Source of the DNA: Halovenus rubra
Lineage (GTDB): Archaea > Halobacteriota > Halobacteria > Halobacteriales > Haloarculaceae
DNA length: 64,000 nt
Direction of reading: 5' to 3'
Assembly (NCBI RefSeq): GCF_026586665.1
Contig: NZ_JAODIY010000010.1
Location: 243,337-307,336 of the forward strand
Shown: piece by piece, positions 1-8,992 of the stretch
Numbering within the stretch: position 1 is the stretch's first letter
How the letters are laid out: each line of letters starts with the position of its first letter
Program-made: the position numbers and the translations under genes
The notes under the pieces: model-generated
What the model was told of the DNA's origin: nothing
The model's input: only the letters and a program-made list of their open reading frames with translations
Database searches by the model: none

Positions 1-726
1 CTCGACCGCTTCGGGGTCGCACTCGACGAAACCGTCGCGACGGCGCTTCTCTTTGGCATTCACGTCGACACACAAGCGTTTACTCGGGAGGCATCAGCCG
101 TCGACTTCGAGGCAGCAGCGGCGCTGACATCAGATGCTGACCTCGGGGTGCTCGAACGGATCGAATCGCCATCGTTCACGTCGACAACCCTCGAAACCAT
201 CGCCAGCGCAATCCGGCATCGGCACATCGAAGGAGAACTGTTGATGAGTGGCGTCGGTGAGTTACACGAACGAGATGCACTCGCACAGGCCGCCGACCGT
301 CTGTTAACCCTCGATAACATCACCACAACGATGGTCTATGGCGTCAAAGACGGGACAATCTACGTTTCCGCTCGCTCTCGTGGGGTCGATGTCGATATCG
401 GAGAGACGGTGCGAGAAGCGTTCGATCAAATTGGGAGTGCAGGCGGGCACGTCGATATGGCCGGCGCACAAATTGATCTTGGTATCCTCGATGCAGTCGA
501 AGAACGCGAGCAATCCCTTCTGGAGGTTGTCAAACACGTTATCGAAGACCGGTTTCTCGATGCAGTCAAGGCAACGACAACGCTTCAGACAACGGCAGTG
601 TTCGAAGAGTTCGACAGCGAACAGTATCTCGTCCGCAAAGAGAGAACAACAACAGAAAACGTCTCACTTGACAGGCTATCAAACTCTGGAGAAGACAACA
701 ACACAAGTCGAGAAGAAGAGACATAG
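1..726 (+). CDS. DHH/DHHA1 family phosphoesterase (C-terminal part)
   Basis: The reading frame is open from the first base, so the 5' end lies outside the window; 241 residues are visible. The first part carries GIHVDTQAF, as in the DHH catalytic region, and a GGHVDMAGA motif near residue 150 is the substrate-binding signature of the DHHA1 domain. This pairing is typical of NrnA-like enzymes that degrade short oligoribonucleotides or pApA/pAp in the cytoplasm with manganese. The N-terminal DHH motif itself is not visible, so the exact substrate is inference. The last ~40 residues are polar and probably disordered. The CBS-ParB gene follows on the same strand about 80 bases later. Confidence 0.8.
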   Translation, partial: LDRFGVALDETVATALLFGIHVDTQAFTREASAVDFEAAAALTSDADLGVLERIESPSFTSTTLETIASAIRHRHIEGELLMSGVGELHERDALAQAADRLLTLDNITTTMVYGVKDGTIYVSARSRGVDVDIGETVREAFDQIGSAGGHVDMAGAQIDLGILDAVEEREQSLLEVVKHVIEDRFLDAVKATTTLQTTAVFEEFDSEQYLVRKERTTTENVSLDRLSNSGEDNNTSREEET

Positions 727-807
727 CCGCCCGTGTTGACCGGCCAAATCGAACCACAGCGGTGTGTGAATAGACAGACGAGAGGTTTTTGCCAGTACCA
801 CCCTTCG

Positions 808-1608
808 ATGCGGGTAATGACAGCGGACCGAAAGCCCAGGGTAGAGGACTACATGACGCGGGACGTAGCGACGGTCTCCCCAGACGCGACCGTCGGTGAG
901 GTTTCCCAACGTATCGCCGAAAGTGACGGTCACAGCGGGTTCCCTGTCTGTGACGGACGACACGTTGAGGGGTTTGTTGCCGCTCGGGACCTGCTACTCG
1001 AAGGAGATACTGAGCCGATTTTTAAGATTATGACGCGGGAGCTGCTGGTCGCACACCCGGAGATGAAACTCGACGACGCCGCGCGAGTCATTCTTCGGTC
1101 CGGTATCCAGCGTTTGCCTGTGGTTGACGATGCCGGCAACCTCGTTGGTATCATCTCGAATGCAGACGTGATTCGGAGTCAAATCGAGCGAGCGACACCG
1201 GGTAAAGTCGACAAGCTGATGCGGACACTCGAAAACATCCACGAGGTCGGCGCTCGCGAAGAGCGCCGCGATATCGAACTAGAGAAAATCACGCCAACAC
1301 AGGGGAAAGTGTACGCGGACGAACTCAAAGGTCGAAAGTACGAACTCCAGCGGGGGCTAGCAGAGCCATTGGTCGTCGTCGAGACCCCCGATGACTGCCT
1401 GCTTGCGGACGGCCACCACCGCGTGAAAGCTGCGACTGATCTCGATATCGAAGCAATGGACGCCTACGTCATCGTCATCGAGGAGGCAGTCGATATTGGC
1501 ATGGCCAAAACCGCAAAAAAAGAGAATCTTGAAGAAATCTCAGATATCGAAGCAGTCGATTACGCCCATCACCCGCTTATCGAGACGACACAGCGCTTAC
1601 AAGAGTAA
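808..1608 (+). CDS. CBS domain pair fused to ParB/sulfiredoxin-like domain
   Basis: The protein has 266 residues from the ATG at 808; a second ATG at 817 is equally possible. Residues ~10-65 and ~75-130 form two CBS motifs (VEDYMTRDVATVSPDATV and a second copy ending GIISNADVI), which usually bind adenine nucleotides. Residues ~155-255 look like a ParB/Srx N-terminal domain, with ADGHHRVKAA resembling the G-x-HR motif that binds and hydrolyses nucleotide in ParB. The combination suggests a nucleotide-sensing cytoplasmic regulator rather than a plasmid partition protein, because no parA or helix-turn-helix is present. Function is inferred. Confidence 0.8.
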   Translation: MRVMTADRKPRVEDYMTRDVATVSPDATVGEVSQRIAESDGHSGFPVCDGRHVEGFVAARDLLLEGDTEPIFKIMTRELLVAHPEMKLDDAARVILRSGIQRLPVVDDAGNLVGIISNADVIRSQIERATPGKVDKLMRTLENIHEVGAREERRDIELEKITPTQGKVYADELKGRKYELQRGLAEPLVVVETPDDCLLADGHHRVKAATDLDIEAMDAYVIVIEEAVDIGMAKTAKKENLEEISDIEAVDYAHHPLIETTQRLQE

Positions 1609-1662
1609 GGAAGCATATGTTTCATCGGAATTTTCATGCGGGACCCCTACATACAGTAGCGT

Positions 1663-3363
1663 ATGTTCGACGAGGATGAACTCGACACAATCCGCGAGTC
1701 AGCCGCTGACTGGGAAGACGAGCGGCTTGACCCGGTGCTCGACGCCTACGGGGAACGTCAGGACCGGTTCGCGACAGTCTCCAATCTCGAAGTAGACCGA
1801 CTCTACACGCCTGAAGACACCGCGGACATGGAGTTCGACGAGGAGTTAGGGTTTCCCGGTGAGCCGCCGTATACGCGCGGTGTCTACCCTACGATGCACC
1901 GTGGCCGGTCGTGGACAATGCGCCAGTTTGCCGGCTTCGGGACCGCTGAGGAGACGAACGAGCGCTTTCATTACCTTATCGACGAGGGCCAGACCGGACT
2001 CTCGACGGCCTTCGACATGCCAACCCTGATGGGTATCGATTCCGACCACAAGATGAGTCGCGGCGAAGTCGGCAAGGAGGGTGTGGCCGTCGACACGCTG
2101 CGAGACATGGAAATTCTGTTCGATGGTATCGACCTTGCTGAAGTCTCGACTTCCTTTACTATCAACCCGAGTGCAGCAGTTATCTACGCGATGTATATTG
2201 CGATGGCGGACAAGCAGGGCGTTCCGCGCGAGGAGATTCGTGGGACCCTTCAAAACGACATGCTCAAGGAATTTATTGCACAAAAAGAGTGGGTCATTCC
2301 GCCGGAGCCGTCGCTGCGCGTCGTCACCGATATTATCGAGTTCTCCGTCGAAAACACACCAAAATTCAAGCCGGTTTCCATCTCGGGGTACCATATCCGG
2401 GAAGCCGGCTCAACCGCAGTTGAGGAGCTTGCGTTTACGCTGGCCGACGGGATGGCCTACGTCGAAGACTGTCTCGACCGCGGTATGGCTGTTGACGAGT
2501 TCGGCCCCACGCTGTCGTTTTTCTTCAACTCACACAACTCCTTTTTCGAGGAGATTGCCAAGTTCCGTGCCTCCCGCCGCATCTGGTCGCGGGTCATGGA
2601 CGAGTGGTACGATGCCGAGACCGACAAGGCTCGCCAACTCAAGTTCCACACCCAGACCGCAGGCCAGTCACTGACTGCACAGCAGCCACTCAACAACATC
2701 TCGCGGGTGACAATTCAGGCGCTGGCCGCTGTCCTCGGTGGGACACAGAGCCTGCATACAAACAGCTACGACGAAGCGCTGGCACTGCCAAGCGAAGAAG
2801 CGGTCCGCGTGGCGTTGCGCACTCAACAGATTATCGCCGAGGAGTCAGGTGCGGCCGACATCATCGACCCGATGGGCGGCTCCTTTGCCGTCGAGTCGCT
2901 CACCAACGAGGTCGAAGAAGAGGCCATGGAGTACATCACGGAGATAAAAGAGATGGGCGACGGGTCGATGAAAGATGGCGTCTTAAAGGGGATTCAGGAT
3001 GGGTACTTCCAGCGAGAGATTCAGGAGTCAGCCTACGAATACCAGCAACGCGTCGAGCGCGGTGAAGAAACAGTCGTCGGCGTCAACAAGTACGAAATCG
3101 AGGAGGATACCGAGCCGGAGCTATTGCATGTCGACGAAGAGACCGAAAACCGTCAAAAAGAGCGGCTCTCGACGGTCAAAGAGGAACGAGACGAGGCAGC
3201 GGTCGAGGCGGCACTCGACACGCTCGATGAAGCGATTCAAAACGGCGATAACGTCGTCGGTCCAATTATTGACGCTGTGAAGGTGTACGCAACGATGGGT
3301 GAGGTTATGGGCGTCTTCGAGGACCAATATGGCTCCTATCAAGAAACACTCAACGTCGCGTAA
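1663..3363 (+). CDS. mcmA1: methylmalonyl-CoA mutase, large (catalytic) subunit
   Basis: The 566-residue protein matches the catalytic TIM-barrel part of methylmalonyl-CoA mutase, including PYTRGVYPTM near residue 67, GLSTAFDMP near 110 and the QTAGQSLTAQQPLNN region near 335. It interconverts methylmalonyl-CoA and succinyl-CoA, linking propionyl-CoA and odd-chain or branched substrates to the TCA cycle. The protein stops before the B12-binding domain, which in haloarchaea is a separate small subunit; that subunit is not in this window. The ATG at 1663 gives the usual N-terminus with little leader. Identification is firm; the symbol follows common haloarchaeal use. Confidence 0.95.
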   Translation: MFDEDELDTIRESAADWEDERLDPVLDAYGERQDRFATVSNLEVDRLYTPEDTADMEFDEELGFPGEPPYTRGVYPTMHRGRSWTMRQFAGFGTAEETNERFHYLIDEGQTGLSTAFDMPTLMGIDSDHKMSRGEVGKEGVAVDTLRDMEILFDGIDLAEVSTSFTINPSAAVIYAMYIAMADKQGVPREEIRGTLQNDMLKEFIAQKEWVIPPEPSLRVVTDIIEFSVENTPKFKPVSISGYHIREAGSTAVEELAFTLADGMAYVEDCLDRGMAVDEFGPTLSFFFNSHNSFFEEIAKFRASRRIWSRVMDEWYDAETDKARQLKFHTQTAGQSLTAQQPLNNISRVTIQALAAVLGGTQSLHTNSYDEALALPSEEAVRVALRTQQIIAEESGAADIIDPMGGSFAVESLTNEVEEEAMEYITEIKEMGDGSMKDGVLKGIQDGYFQREIQESAYEYQQRVERGEETVVGVNKYEIEEDTEPELLHVDEETENRQKERLSTVKEERDEAAVEAALDTLDEAIQNGDNVVGPIIDAVKVYATMGEVMGVFEDQYGSYQETLNVA

Positions 3364-3439
3364 TCGATAACTCCGTCTCGGATTCGAATTCGTTCTGTGG
3401 CCGCAAAGTATATAGTCCGCTTGGGGCTTGTGAAAGACA

Positions 3440-5779
3440 ATGAGCACACGCGTGGTCGACCGCGTTGACGAGTGGAGCGAGCGGCCCTTTACTGACGGCC
3501 ACCGCACGCTTCACAAGTTCGCAGATGAAGAATTCTCCGGTGTCGTCCGAGCCGGCGGTGCAGAACTCTACATGACCAAAGGTACCGTTGTCGGGGTTCG
3601 TCACGGTAGCATTGAAGAGTTCACAGAGTCGGGCACCGCTTACGAAGCGCCCTCTCCAGCCCTCCCATTACTCGCTGAGATGCAGGAGGCCAACGACGAC
3701 GTGCGCGCGGAGTACTACAGCGAAAAAACGTCGATTGCCGAGGTCGATTCGACACTTAGCGACGGCGGCTTTACTGGCTTCGTCGAACTCTCGGATAACG
3801 TGTTGAGCGGTGACTATTATCAAGTATATCACGCCGGTCAATCGATGAGCGTCGGCTTCATCGGTGAGTCGAGTCGGCTTATCCACGGCGACGAAGCTTT
3901 TGAGACAGCAAACGACGAGGTTGGGATATATCAGGTTCGCCCGGCCGAGCTCTCTGTCATCGAGCTTCCGGACGTAGAACCGGTTCACGATGAGTCGGCT
4001 GATGCTGGCGCAGAGACCGAACAGACCGACGATGAGGACGAAGTAACAGAAACCGCGGCTGTGGAGGGAGCGACGACCAATGAGGAGGCCACAGCTACTA
4101 AAGAGACAGATGAAACGGACGCGACCAGCGAGACAGATCAAAAGCAAGACGACGAAGAGACAACGGACGAACCGACTACTGGAGACCGGTCACGCGAAGC
4201 AAACAGCAACCAACAACACGACGACACTGCGGCGGCCGAGCAACTGCAGACAGAGGCAGATACCGAGTCAGGTCGTACTGAGAAAGAAGACGAGTCAGCC
4301 CAAACAGAGGTTGCCGCGAACAACACGGCCAACTCAACGGTTCAGGGAGCACAAGTAGCGAGCCAGTCACAGCCGACAGCGGGCGACAGTGAGAGTGTCG
4401 AGCGGTCGACAGATCAACGCGGAGCCAGCAGGCAACAAAAAGAGCAGTCGGCAGAGAGCCTTCATGGCACCTCTCAGAGATCGTCAGCACAAAGTGGCCG
4501 CTCAACTGGAACGGCAGATGCAGACGTTGACCTCGAAACTCAGGCAATTCCATCCTTAGATCCGAGCAAAACAGAGGAACCCGAAAACAGTGGTACCAGC
4601 AGTCCGGCGGACTCGTTTGTGGACACACAAGAACAGCAGTCGTCGGGAACAGGCACAACACACGAAAAGCAATCAGTCCAGTCAGCCCAGCCAGTGGGGT
4701 CACCACAGGCAACACAAACAGTAGAGCCCACCCAGACGACACAGTCGGAGACAACCCAAACAAGAGAGCAACCAGAGAACACGCCAGACAAGTCCCAACA
4801 GAAGACAACAGACGAACCGTCAGTTGATACCGAGCGAGTGTCCGAGCTTGAGGCAGAAATCGAAGAGCGTGACGAGGAAATCGACCGTCTGGAGTCAGCA
4901 CTCGACCAGAAGACGACGGAGTACGAAGATGTAAAATCTCAGCTCGAATCGGCCCGCACAGAGCGTGACGAGCTGGCGGCCGAAGTTGAAGAGCTAGAAG
5001 CGGACCTCGAACGGCTAGAAACAGAGCTTGGAGCAGCCACCGACGCTGAGCGACGGATGACAGCAGGTGAGGCCCTCTCAGGGACAGATATCTTCCCGCG
5101 GTACGCGTCGAAAGGTGACGCTACCCTTGAGAAAGCGCACAACGGGAGCAACCGCCGTGAGGATGTACTCGGGAATCTGCGACTTGAGCAAAACACGCAG
5201 TTCGATGCAGACGCTGTCTCGGTCGGCGGCGAGGTATACGACACGTTCCTTGAATCCACGCTCGAATATCGCTTTGTCAACTGGGTTGTGGGCAACCTCT
5301 TGTTCGAGATCCGCGAGACCGGGCATGAGAAACCACTCAAGGACCTCTACGATTCGTTGCCGGTTATCGACTGGGCCGACCTGAAAGGGACCGTCGACGT
5401 GGTATACAGTGAAGACGGACAAGAGACGCGGTCACAGGAATCGTTCGACATCGTCCTGCGCAACCGGATGGGCGAGCCGCTTATCGTTGCAAACCTGAAC
5501 GACGCCCGGAAAGGTGCGACGGAGTCAATGATGGAAAACCTCGTACGCTCGGCCAAGCGCGTCGGCCAATCGAGTGATGCCTTCGCCGGTGCGTTCTTGG
5601 TCACGCGCAGTTTCTTCGAGCCGCCAGCGCTGGAAACAGCCGACGAAGCGACAAAAAGTGGGCTTCTCAGCCGGAGCAAACGCAAGAGCTTCGTCAATAT
5701 CTCTAGAAAGAACGGCTATCACCTCTGTCTCGTCGAGGCGCGCAACGAAAACTTCACGCTGCTTGTGCCCGAGTTGTAG
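3440..5779 (+). CDS. large haloarchaeal protein with coiled coil and globular ends, function unknown
   Basis: The 779-residue protein has three parts. Residues 1-185 form a globular domain (KFADEEFSGVVRAGGAELYM and a second related stretch ending YQVRPAELSVIEL). Residues ~185-465 are extremely rich in Q, S, T, E and D and must be disordered. Residues ~470-550 are a heptad-rich coiled coil beginning SELEAEIEERDEEIDRL. The last ~230 residues are a conserved globular domain with TVDVVYSEDGQETR and SFDIVLRNRMGEPLIVANL, which resembles a restriction-endonuclease-like or transcription-associated fold but shows no motif I can assign. A TATATA-like box lies at ~3408-3415. It is sometimes labelled a regulator in haloarchaeal genomes; I see no helix-turn-helix. 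Confidence 0.75.
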   Translation: MSTRVVDRVDEWSERPFTDGHRTLHKFADEEFSGVVRAGGAELYMTKGTVVGVRHGSIEEFTESGTAYEAPSPALPLLAEMQEANDDVRAEYYSEKTSIAEVDSTLSDGGFTGFVELSDNVLSGDYYQVYHAGQSMSVGFIGESSRLIHGDEAFETANDEVGIYQVRPAELSVIELPDVEPVHDESADAGAETEQTDDEDEVTETAAVEGATTNEEATATKETDETDATSETDQKQDDEETTDEPTTGDRSREANSNQQHDDTAAAEQLQTEADTESGRTEKEDESAQTEVAANNTANSTVQGAQVASQSQPTAGDSESVERSTDQRGASRQQKEQSAESLHGTSQRSSAQSGRSTGTADADVDLETQAIPSLDPSKTEEPENSGTSSPADSFVDTQEQQSSGTGTTHEKQSVQSAQPVGSPQATQTVEPTQTTQSETTQTREQPENTPDKSQQKTTDEPSVDTERVSELEAEIEERDEEIDRLESALDQKTTEYEDVKSQLESARTERDELAAEVEELEADLERLETELGAATDAERRMTAGEALSGTDIFPRYASKGDATLEKAHNGSNRREDVLGNLRLEQNTQFDADAVSVGGEVYDTFLESTLEYRFVNWVVGNLLFEIRETGHEKPLKDLYDSLPVIDWADLKGTVDVVYSEDGQETRSQESFDIVLRNRMGEPLIVANLNDARKGATESMMENLVRSAKRVGQSSDAFAGAFLVTRSFFEPPALETADEATKSGLLSRSKRKSFVNISRKNGYHLCLVEARNENFTLLVPEL

Positions 5780-5853
5780 AATTGTCGGTAGAACAAAGCA
5801 AACGCTCTTGACGGCCAACTGACCGAGAAACGGTACGATATCGCTGTCTTGGT

Positions 5854-6159
5854 CTAGTTTTCAGCTTCTGGAGCGCTCTCGATTTTCATGCCGTCAAGCT
5901 TCTCGACGATATGGTCGATTTTGCCGTCGAGTTCCTCAACGAAATCATGAGTATCTTCAGTGGTGATGGCACCTTGGCTCGATGGCTCGATAAGGTTCTC
6001 TTCTTCGAGAACACGAAGCGAGTAGCGAACCTTGTGATGAGGGTATCCAGTTTCGTTTGACATTTTCACAATCCCAATGGGCTCGTTTTCGATCACCATT
6101 TGCAATACCTGCAGATGGCGCTCCAGCATATCGACTTCTTTCTCAAGCCTATCTATCAT
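5854..6159 (-). CDS. small winged-helix regulator-like protein
   Basis: The 101-residue protein has an N-terminal helix (residues 1-20), then a winged-helix pattern (IGIVKMSNETGYPHHKVRYS, LRVLEEENLIEPSSQGAI) and a C-terminal amphipathic helix that could form a dimer. This is the arrangement of small archaeal wHTH proteins that bind DNA. The start is supported by a TTTTAAA box at ~6187-6194, about 28 bases upstream, consistent with a leaderless transcript. It is transcribed divergently from purA, with 255 bases between the two starts. Its target is unknown. Confidence 0.75.
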   Translation of the reverse strand: MIDRLEKEVDMLERHLQVLQMVIENEPIGIVKMSNETGYPHHKVRYSLRVLEEENLIEPSSQGAITTEDTHDFVEELDGKIDHIVEKLDGMKIESAPEAEN

Positions 6160-6414
6160 GGCATTTGTTAACTAGTATTGGGCTCATTTAAAAGTTATTG
6201 TCGTATGAATGCCTTTCCGATTTCGGCGGCATTCTGTACCATCAGGCGACGAGGCATGGTATGTGGTGTCGTTTAATGGAAGTGGTTTGAATCCGCCGAA
6301 CTGTACCATGACATTTCACCTAACAGGTATTTAACGGTTGGGAATAGTTGACAGCACAGCAGACAGGAGAACGGACCGTAATCTGTTTAGCCCATTGGTG
6401 GGAATGTGGCTGTG

Positions 6415-7782
6415 ATGACCGTAACAATCGTCGGCGCACAGCTCGGTGACGAAGGCAAGGGCGGAATCGTCGACCTGTTCGGCGAGCCCGCTGACGTTGT
6501 TGTCCGTTACCAGGGTGGCGACAACGCTGGACACACCGTCGTTCACGAAGGAGCGGAGTATAAACTCTCGCTCGTTCCCAGTGGCGTCGTCCGTGATAAA
6601 ACGGGCGTGCTGGGCAACGGCTGTGTCGTCAACCCACGGACGCTGTTCGATGAACTCGAGATGCTCCGTGACCGGGAGCTCGACCCTGATGTCCGGGTCG
6701 CTCGACGTGCGCACGTTATCTTTCCATATCACCGCGTACTCGACGGTATCGAAGAAGAAGCCAAAAGCGATTCCGACCAAGAAGTCGGAACGACCGGGCG
6801 AGGCATCGGGCCGACTTACGAAGACAAAGCTGCACGCCGCGGCGTCCGCATCGGCGACCTGACCAACCGCGAGGTCCTCCGCGAGCGATTAGAGTATGTT
6901 ATTCCACAGAAGCAGGCTGTCGCCGAAGAGATATTTGGCGTCTCAATCGACGAGGAGGCGTTCGACACGGATGCACTCGTCGAAGAGTTCAGCGAGTACG
7001 GCAAGCGCTTCGAGCGTGAAGGGATGCTCGTCGAGGCTGGAGAGTATCTTCGTGGACGGCTGGACGATGGTGCAAATGTCGTCTTTGAAGGTGCACAGGG
7101 GACGATGATCGATATCGACCACGGAAACTTCCCCTATGTCACATCCTCGAACCCGACCGCTGGCGGCGCAGCAACCGGTTCCGGTCTTGGCCCCGGTGTT
7201 ATTGGGGATGGTGAAGTTATCGGCATCATCAAAGCCTACCTCTCGCGGGTTGGCAGCGGCCCAATGCCAACCGAGCTCGCCGGCGTAGAGGGTGATACCC
7301 CCGGTTACGACGGCGACGCGGGCGAGCGCGAGGAGGAACTTGCTGAGCTGATTCGGGAGAAAGGTGGCGAGTACGGCACAGTAACAGGCCGGCCTCGTCG
7401 CGTTGGCTGGCTCGATATGCCAGTCCTCCGTCACGCCACGCGAGCAAGTGGGTTCACTGGTCTCGCTATCAACCACATCGACACGCTCGCCGGGATAGAC
7501 GAACTGAAAGTCGGCCATTCGTACACGCTCGACGGTGAGAAACGAACGGCAGTCCCCGCAACGACCGAGCGCTGGGCCGGCTGCGAGCCGAACTACCGGA
7601 CGTTCGATGGCTGGGGGGAGGTCGACTGGGAAACAGTCTCAGAAGACGGGTACGACGCCCTGCCAACGAACGCCCAGACTTATCTCGATTACGTCAGTGA
7701 TGAACTTGAGACACCAATCTACGCCGTAGGTGTCGGTCCCGGCCGCGACGAGTCTATCGTCCTCAAACACCCATTCGAGTGA
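6415..7782 (+). CDS. purA: adenylosuccinate synthase
   Basis: The 455-residue protein starts MTVTIVGAQLGDEGKGG, the GTP-binding loop of adenylosuccinate synthase, and carries GNGCVVNP, GRGIGPTYEDKAARRG and TGRPRRVGWLD. It joins IMP and aspartate using GTP to make adenylosuccinate, the first committed step from IMP to AMP. The ATG at 6415 is preferred over an in-frame GTG at 6406: it begins at the conserved N-terminus, and a TTTAGC box at ~6385 sits about 27 bases upstream, as expected for a leaderless haloarchaeal message. Length is normal and the motifs are intact. Confidence 0.97.
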   Translation: MTVTIVGAQLGDEGKGGIVDLFGEPADVVVRYQGGDNAGHTVVHEGAEYKLSLVPSGVVRDKTGVLGNGCVVNPRTLFDELEMLRDRELDPDVRVARRAHVIFPYHRVLDGIEEEAKSDSDQEVGTTGRGIGPTYEDKAARRGVRIGDLTNREVLRERLEYVIPQKQAVAEEIFGVSIDEEAFDTDALVEEFSEYGKRFEREGMLVEAGEYLRGRLDDGANVVFEGAQGTMIDIDHGNFPYVTSSNPTAGGAATGSGLGPGVIGDGEVIGIIKAYLSRVGSGPMPTELAGVEGDTPGYDGDAGEREEELAELIREKGGEYGTVTGRPRRVGWLDMPVLRHATRASGFTGLAINHIDTLAGIDELKVGHSYTLDGEKRTAVPATTERWAGCEPNYRTFDGWGEVDWETVSEDGYDALPTNAQTYLDYVSDELETPIYAVGVGPGRDESIVLKHPFE

Positions 7783-7902
7783 CTGCGTCGGTAGAACCTA
7801 TTTGTTGCGTTCAGGTGTGAGATATCGCTTGCGTCAGCGTGTGTTCTTTGCCGCGACCGACGAGCAATTACGACCCCGAAACAAGTCTCCGACGAGACAC
7901 CA

Positions 7903-8268
7903 ATGTCAGATATCACACCAACAGACCCACAAGAGGCCTGCTTTGAAGCGGGGATTAAATTTGGCTCACTGTACCACCAGTTCGCCGGGACACCGGTGTC
8001 GCCGTCGAGTGCAGCCTCAGTCGCACAGGCAATGGAGGAGGCAATCGAGAACCAGCCACACTGCGTCGACGTAACTGTCGACGTAGACGGCGACCGTCTC
8101 GCGGCCGACATCGCAGAGGGGTCGGCCAGTTACACTGAACTTACGGGTCGCTTTCTCGATGTCACACTAGTCATCGAGTACGAAGGAGTCCGTGCTACCG
8201 CCGAGATGGAACTCGTCGACGGCTATCCGCTAATGCAACTCACAGCCGTCGAAGATATTGCGCAGTAG
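7903..8268 (+). CDS. mptD: archaeal dihydroneopterin aldolase (MptD family)
   Basis: The 121-residue protein contains ACFEAGIKFGSLYHQFAGTPVS, the family signature of archaeal MptD (formerly DUF372), followed by a conserved core of acidic beta strands. MptD cleaves 7,8-dihydroneopterin in the archaeal pterin/folate-like cofactor pathway. The length fits the family (about 120). The downstream lipoate ligase-like gene begins 16 bases after the stop, so the two are probably cotranscribed. Assignment rests on the signature and size. Confidence 0.85.
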   Translation: MSDITPTDPQEACFEAGIKFGSLYHQFAGTPVSPSSAASVAQAMEEAIENQPHCVDVTVDVDGDRLAADIAEGSASYTELTGRFLDVTLVIEYEGVRATAEMELVDGYPLMQLTAVEDIAQ

Positions 8269-8284
8269 GCCAAAGGTGTAACCG

Positions 8285-8968
8285 ATGTACGTCCTTCGTG
8301 GCCGCGGAAAGACGCTTGGGACGGACCGAGAGGCGACTGATGAGTTCGTCCAGCGAACACGTAAGACAGGCGAGGCGGGCGTCCGGGTCTGGCAACCCCC
8401 CAAGAACGTCGCCTTCGGACGGCGTGATGGAAACCGCGACGGGTACGAACAGGCACTAACTGTTGCAAACGAGCGTGGATACCCAGTTGCCGACAGAAGC
8501 GTCGGCGGACACGCCGTCGCGTTTACCGGAACGACTGTCGCCTTCGCGTTCGCGGAGCCAGTCGAAGATTCGCGGTCGGGTATCACCGAACGGTACGACC
8601 GCGTTACCAAACGCGTCGAGGCGGCCTTGCACGCTCTTGGCGTCACCGCCAACGAGGGCGAACCTGCCGGCGCGTTCTGTCCGGGCACACACTCACTCTC
8701 TGCCGAAGGGAAGATTGTCGGCCTCGCACAGCGAGTCCACAGCGATGTTGCCGTCACCTCAGGCATCCTCATTGTTGCTGACCATAAGGCGATTGCAACG
8801 GTACTTGAGCCAATTTACGACTTGCTCGATGTGTCCTTTAACAAGAGCGCAGTGGGCAGTATCGCCCGCGCAGACGGAGACACAACACGGGAAACGGTCA
8901 TCGAAACGTTCATCAAACATCTCACCAGCGGCGGACACGACACGACCGAGGTCCTTCGAGAGACTTAG
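8285..8968 (+). CDS. lipoate-protein ligase A family protein
   Basis: The 227-residue protein has the biotin/lipoyl attachment fold of LplA-like enzymes: NVAFGRRDGNRDGYEQA near residue 42, SVGGHAVAFTG near residue 73 in place of the usual RR-x-SGGG loop, and AEGKIVGLAQR near 143 with the active-site lysine. Such proteins move lipoyl or octanoyl groups onto GcvH or 2-oxoacid dehydrogenase E2. A gcvH gene lies in the same window at 43343. The C-terminal ~35 residues are polar. It is in line with mptD (before) and pyrC (after), both within about 25 bases. Whether it acts as ligase or transferase cannot be told. Confidence 0.8.
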   Translation: MYVLRGRGKTLGTDREATDEFVQRTRKTGEAGVRVWQPPKNVAFGRRDGNRDGYEQALTVANERGYPVADRSVGGHAVAFTGTTVAFAFAEPVEDSRSGITERYDRVTKRVEAALHALGVTANEGEPAGAFCPGTHSLSAEGKIVGLAQRVHSDVAVTSGILIVADHKAIATVLEPIYDLLDVSFNKSAVGSIARADGDTTRETVIETFIKHLTSGGHDTTEVLRET

Positions 8969-8992
8969 GGACGCTCGGCGTAGAGCGTGGGT

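Noticed and set aside
4176..4901. 241-residue minus-strand frame opposite the coiled-coil gene
   Set aside because: It mirrors the low-complexity region of the plus-strand gene and shows no protein features of its own.
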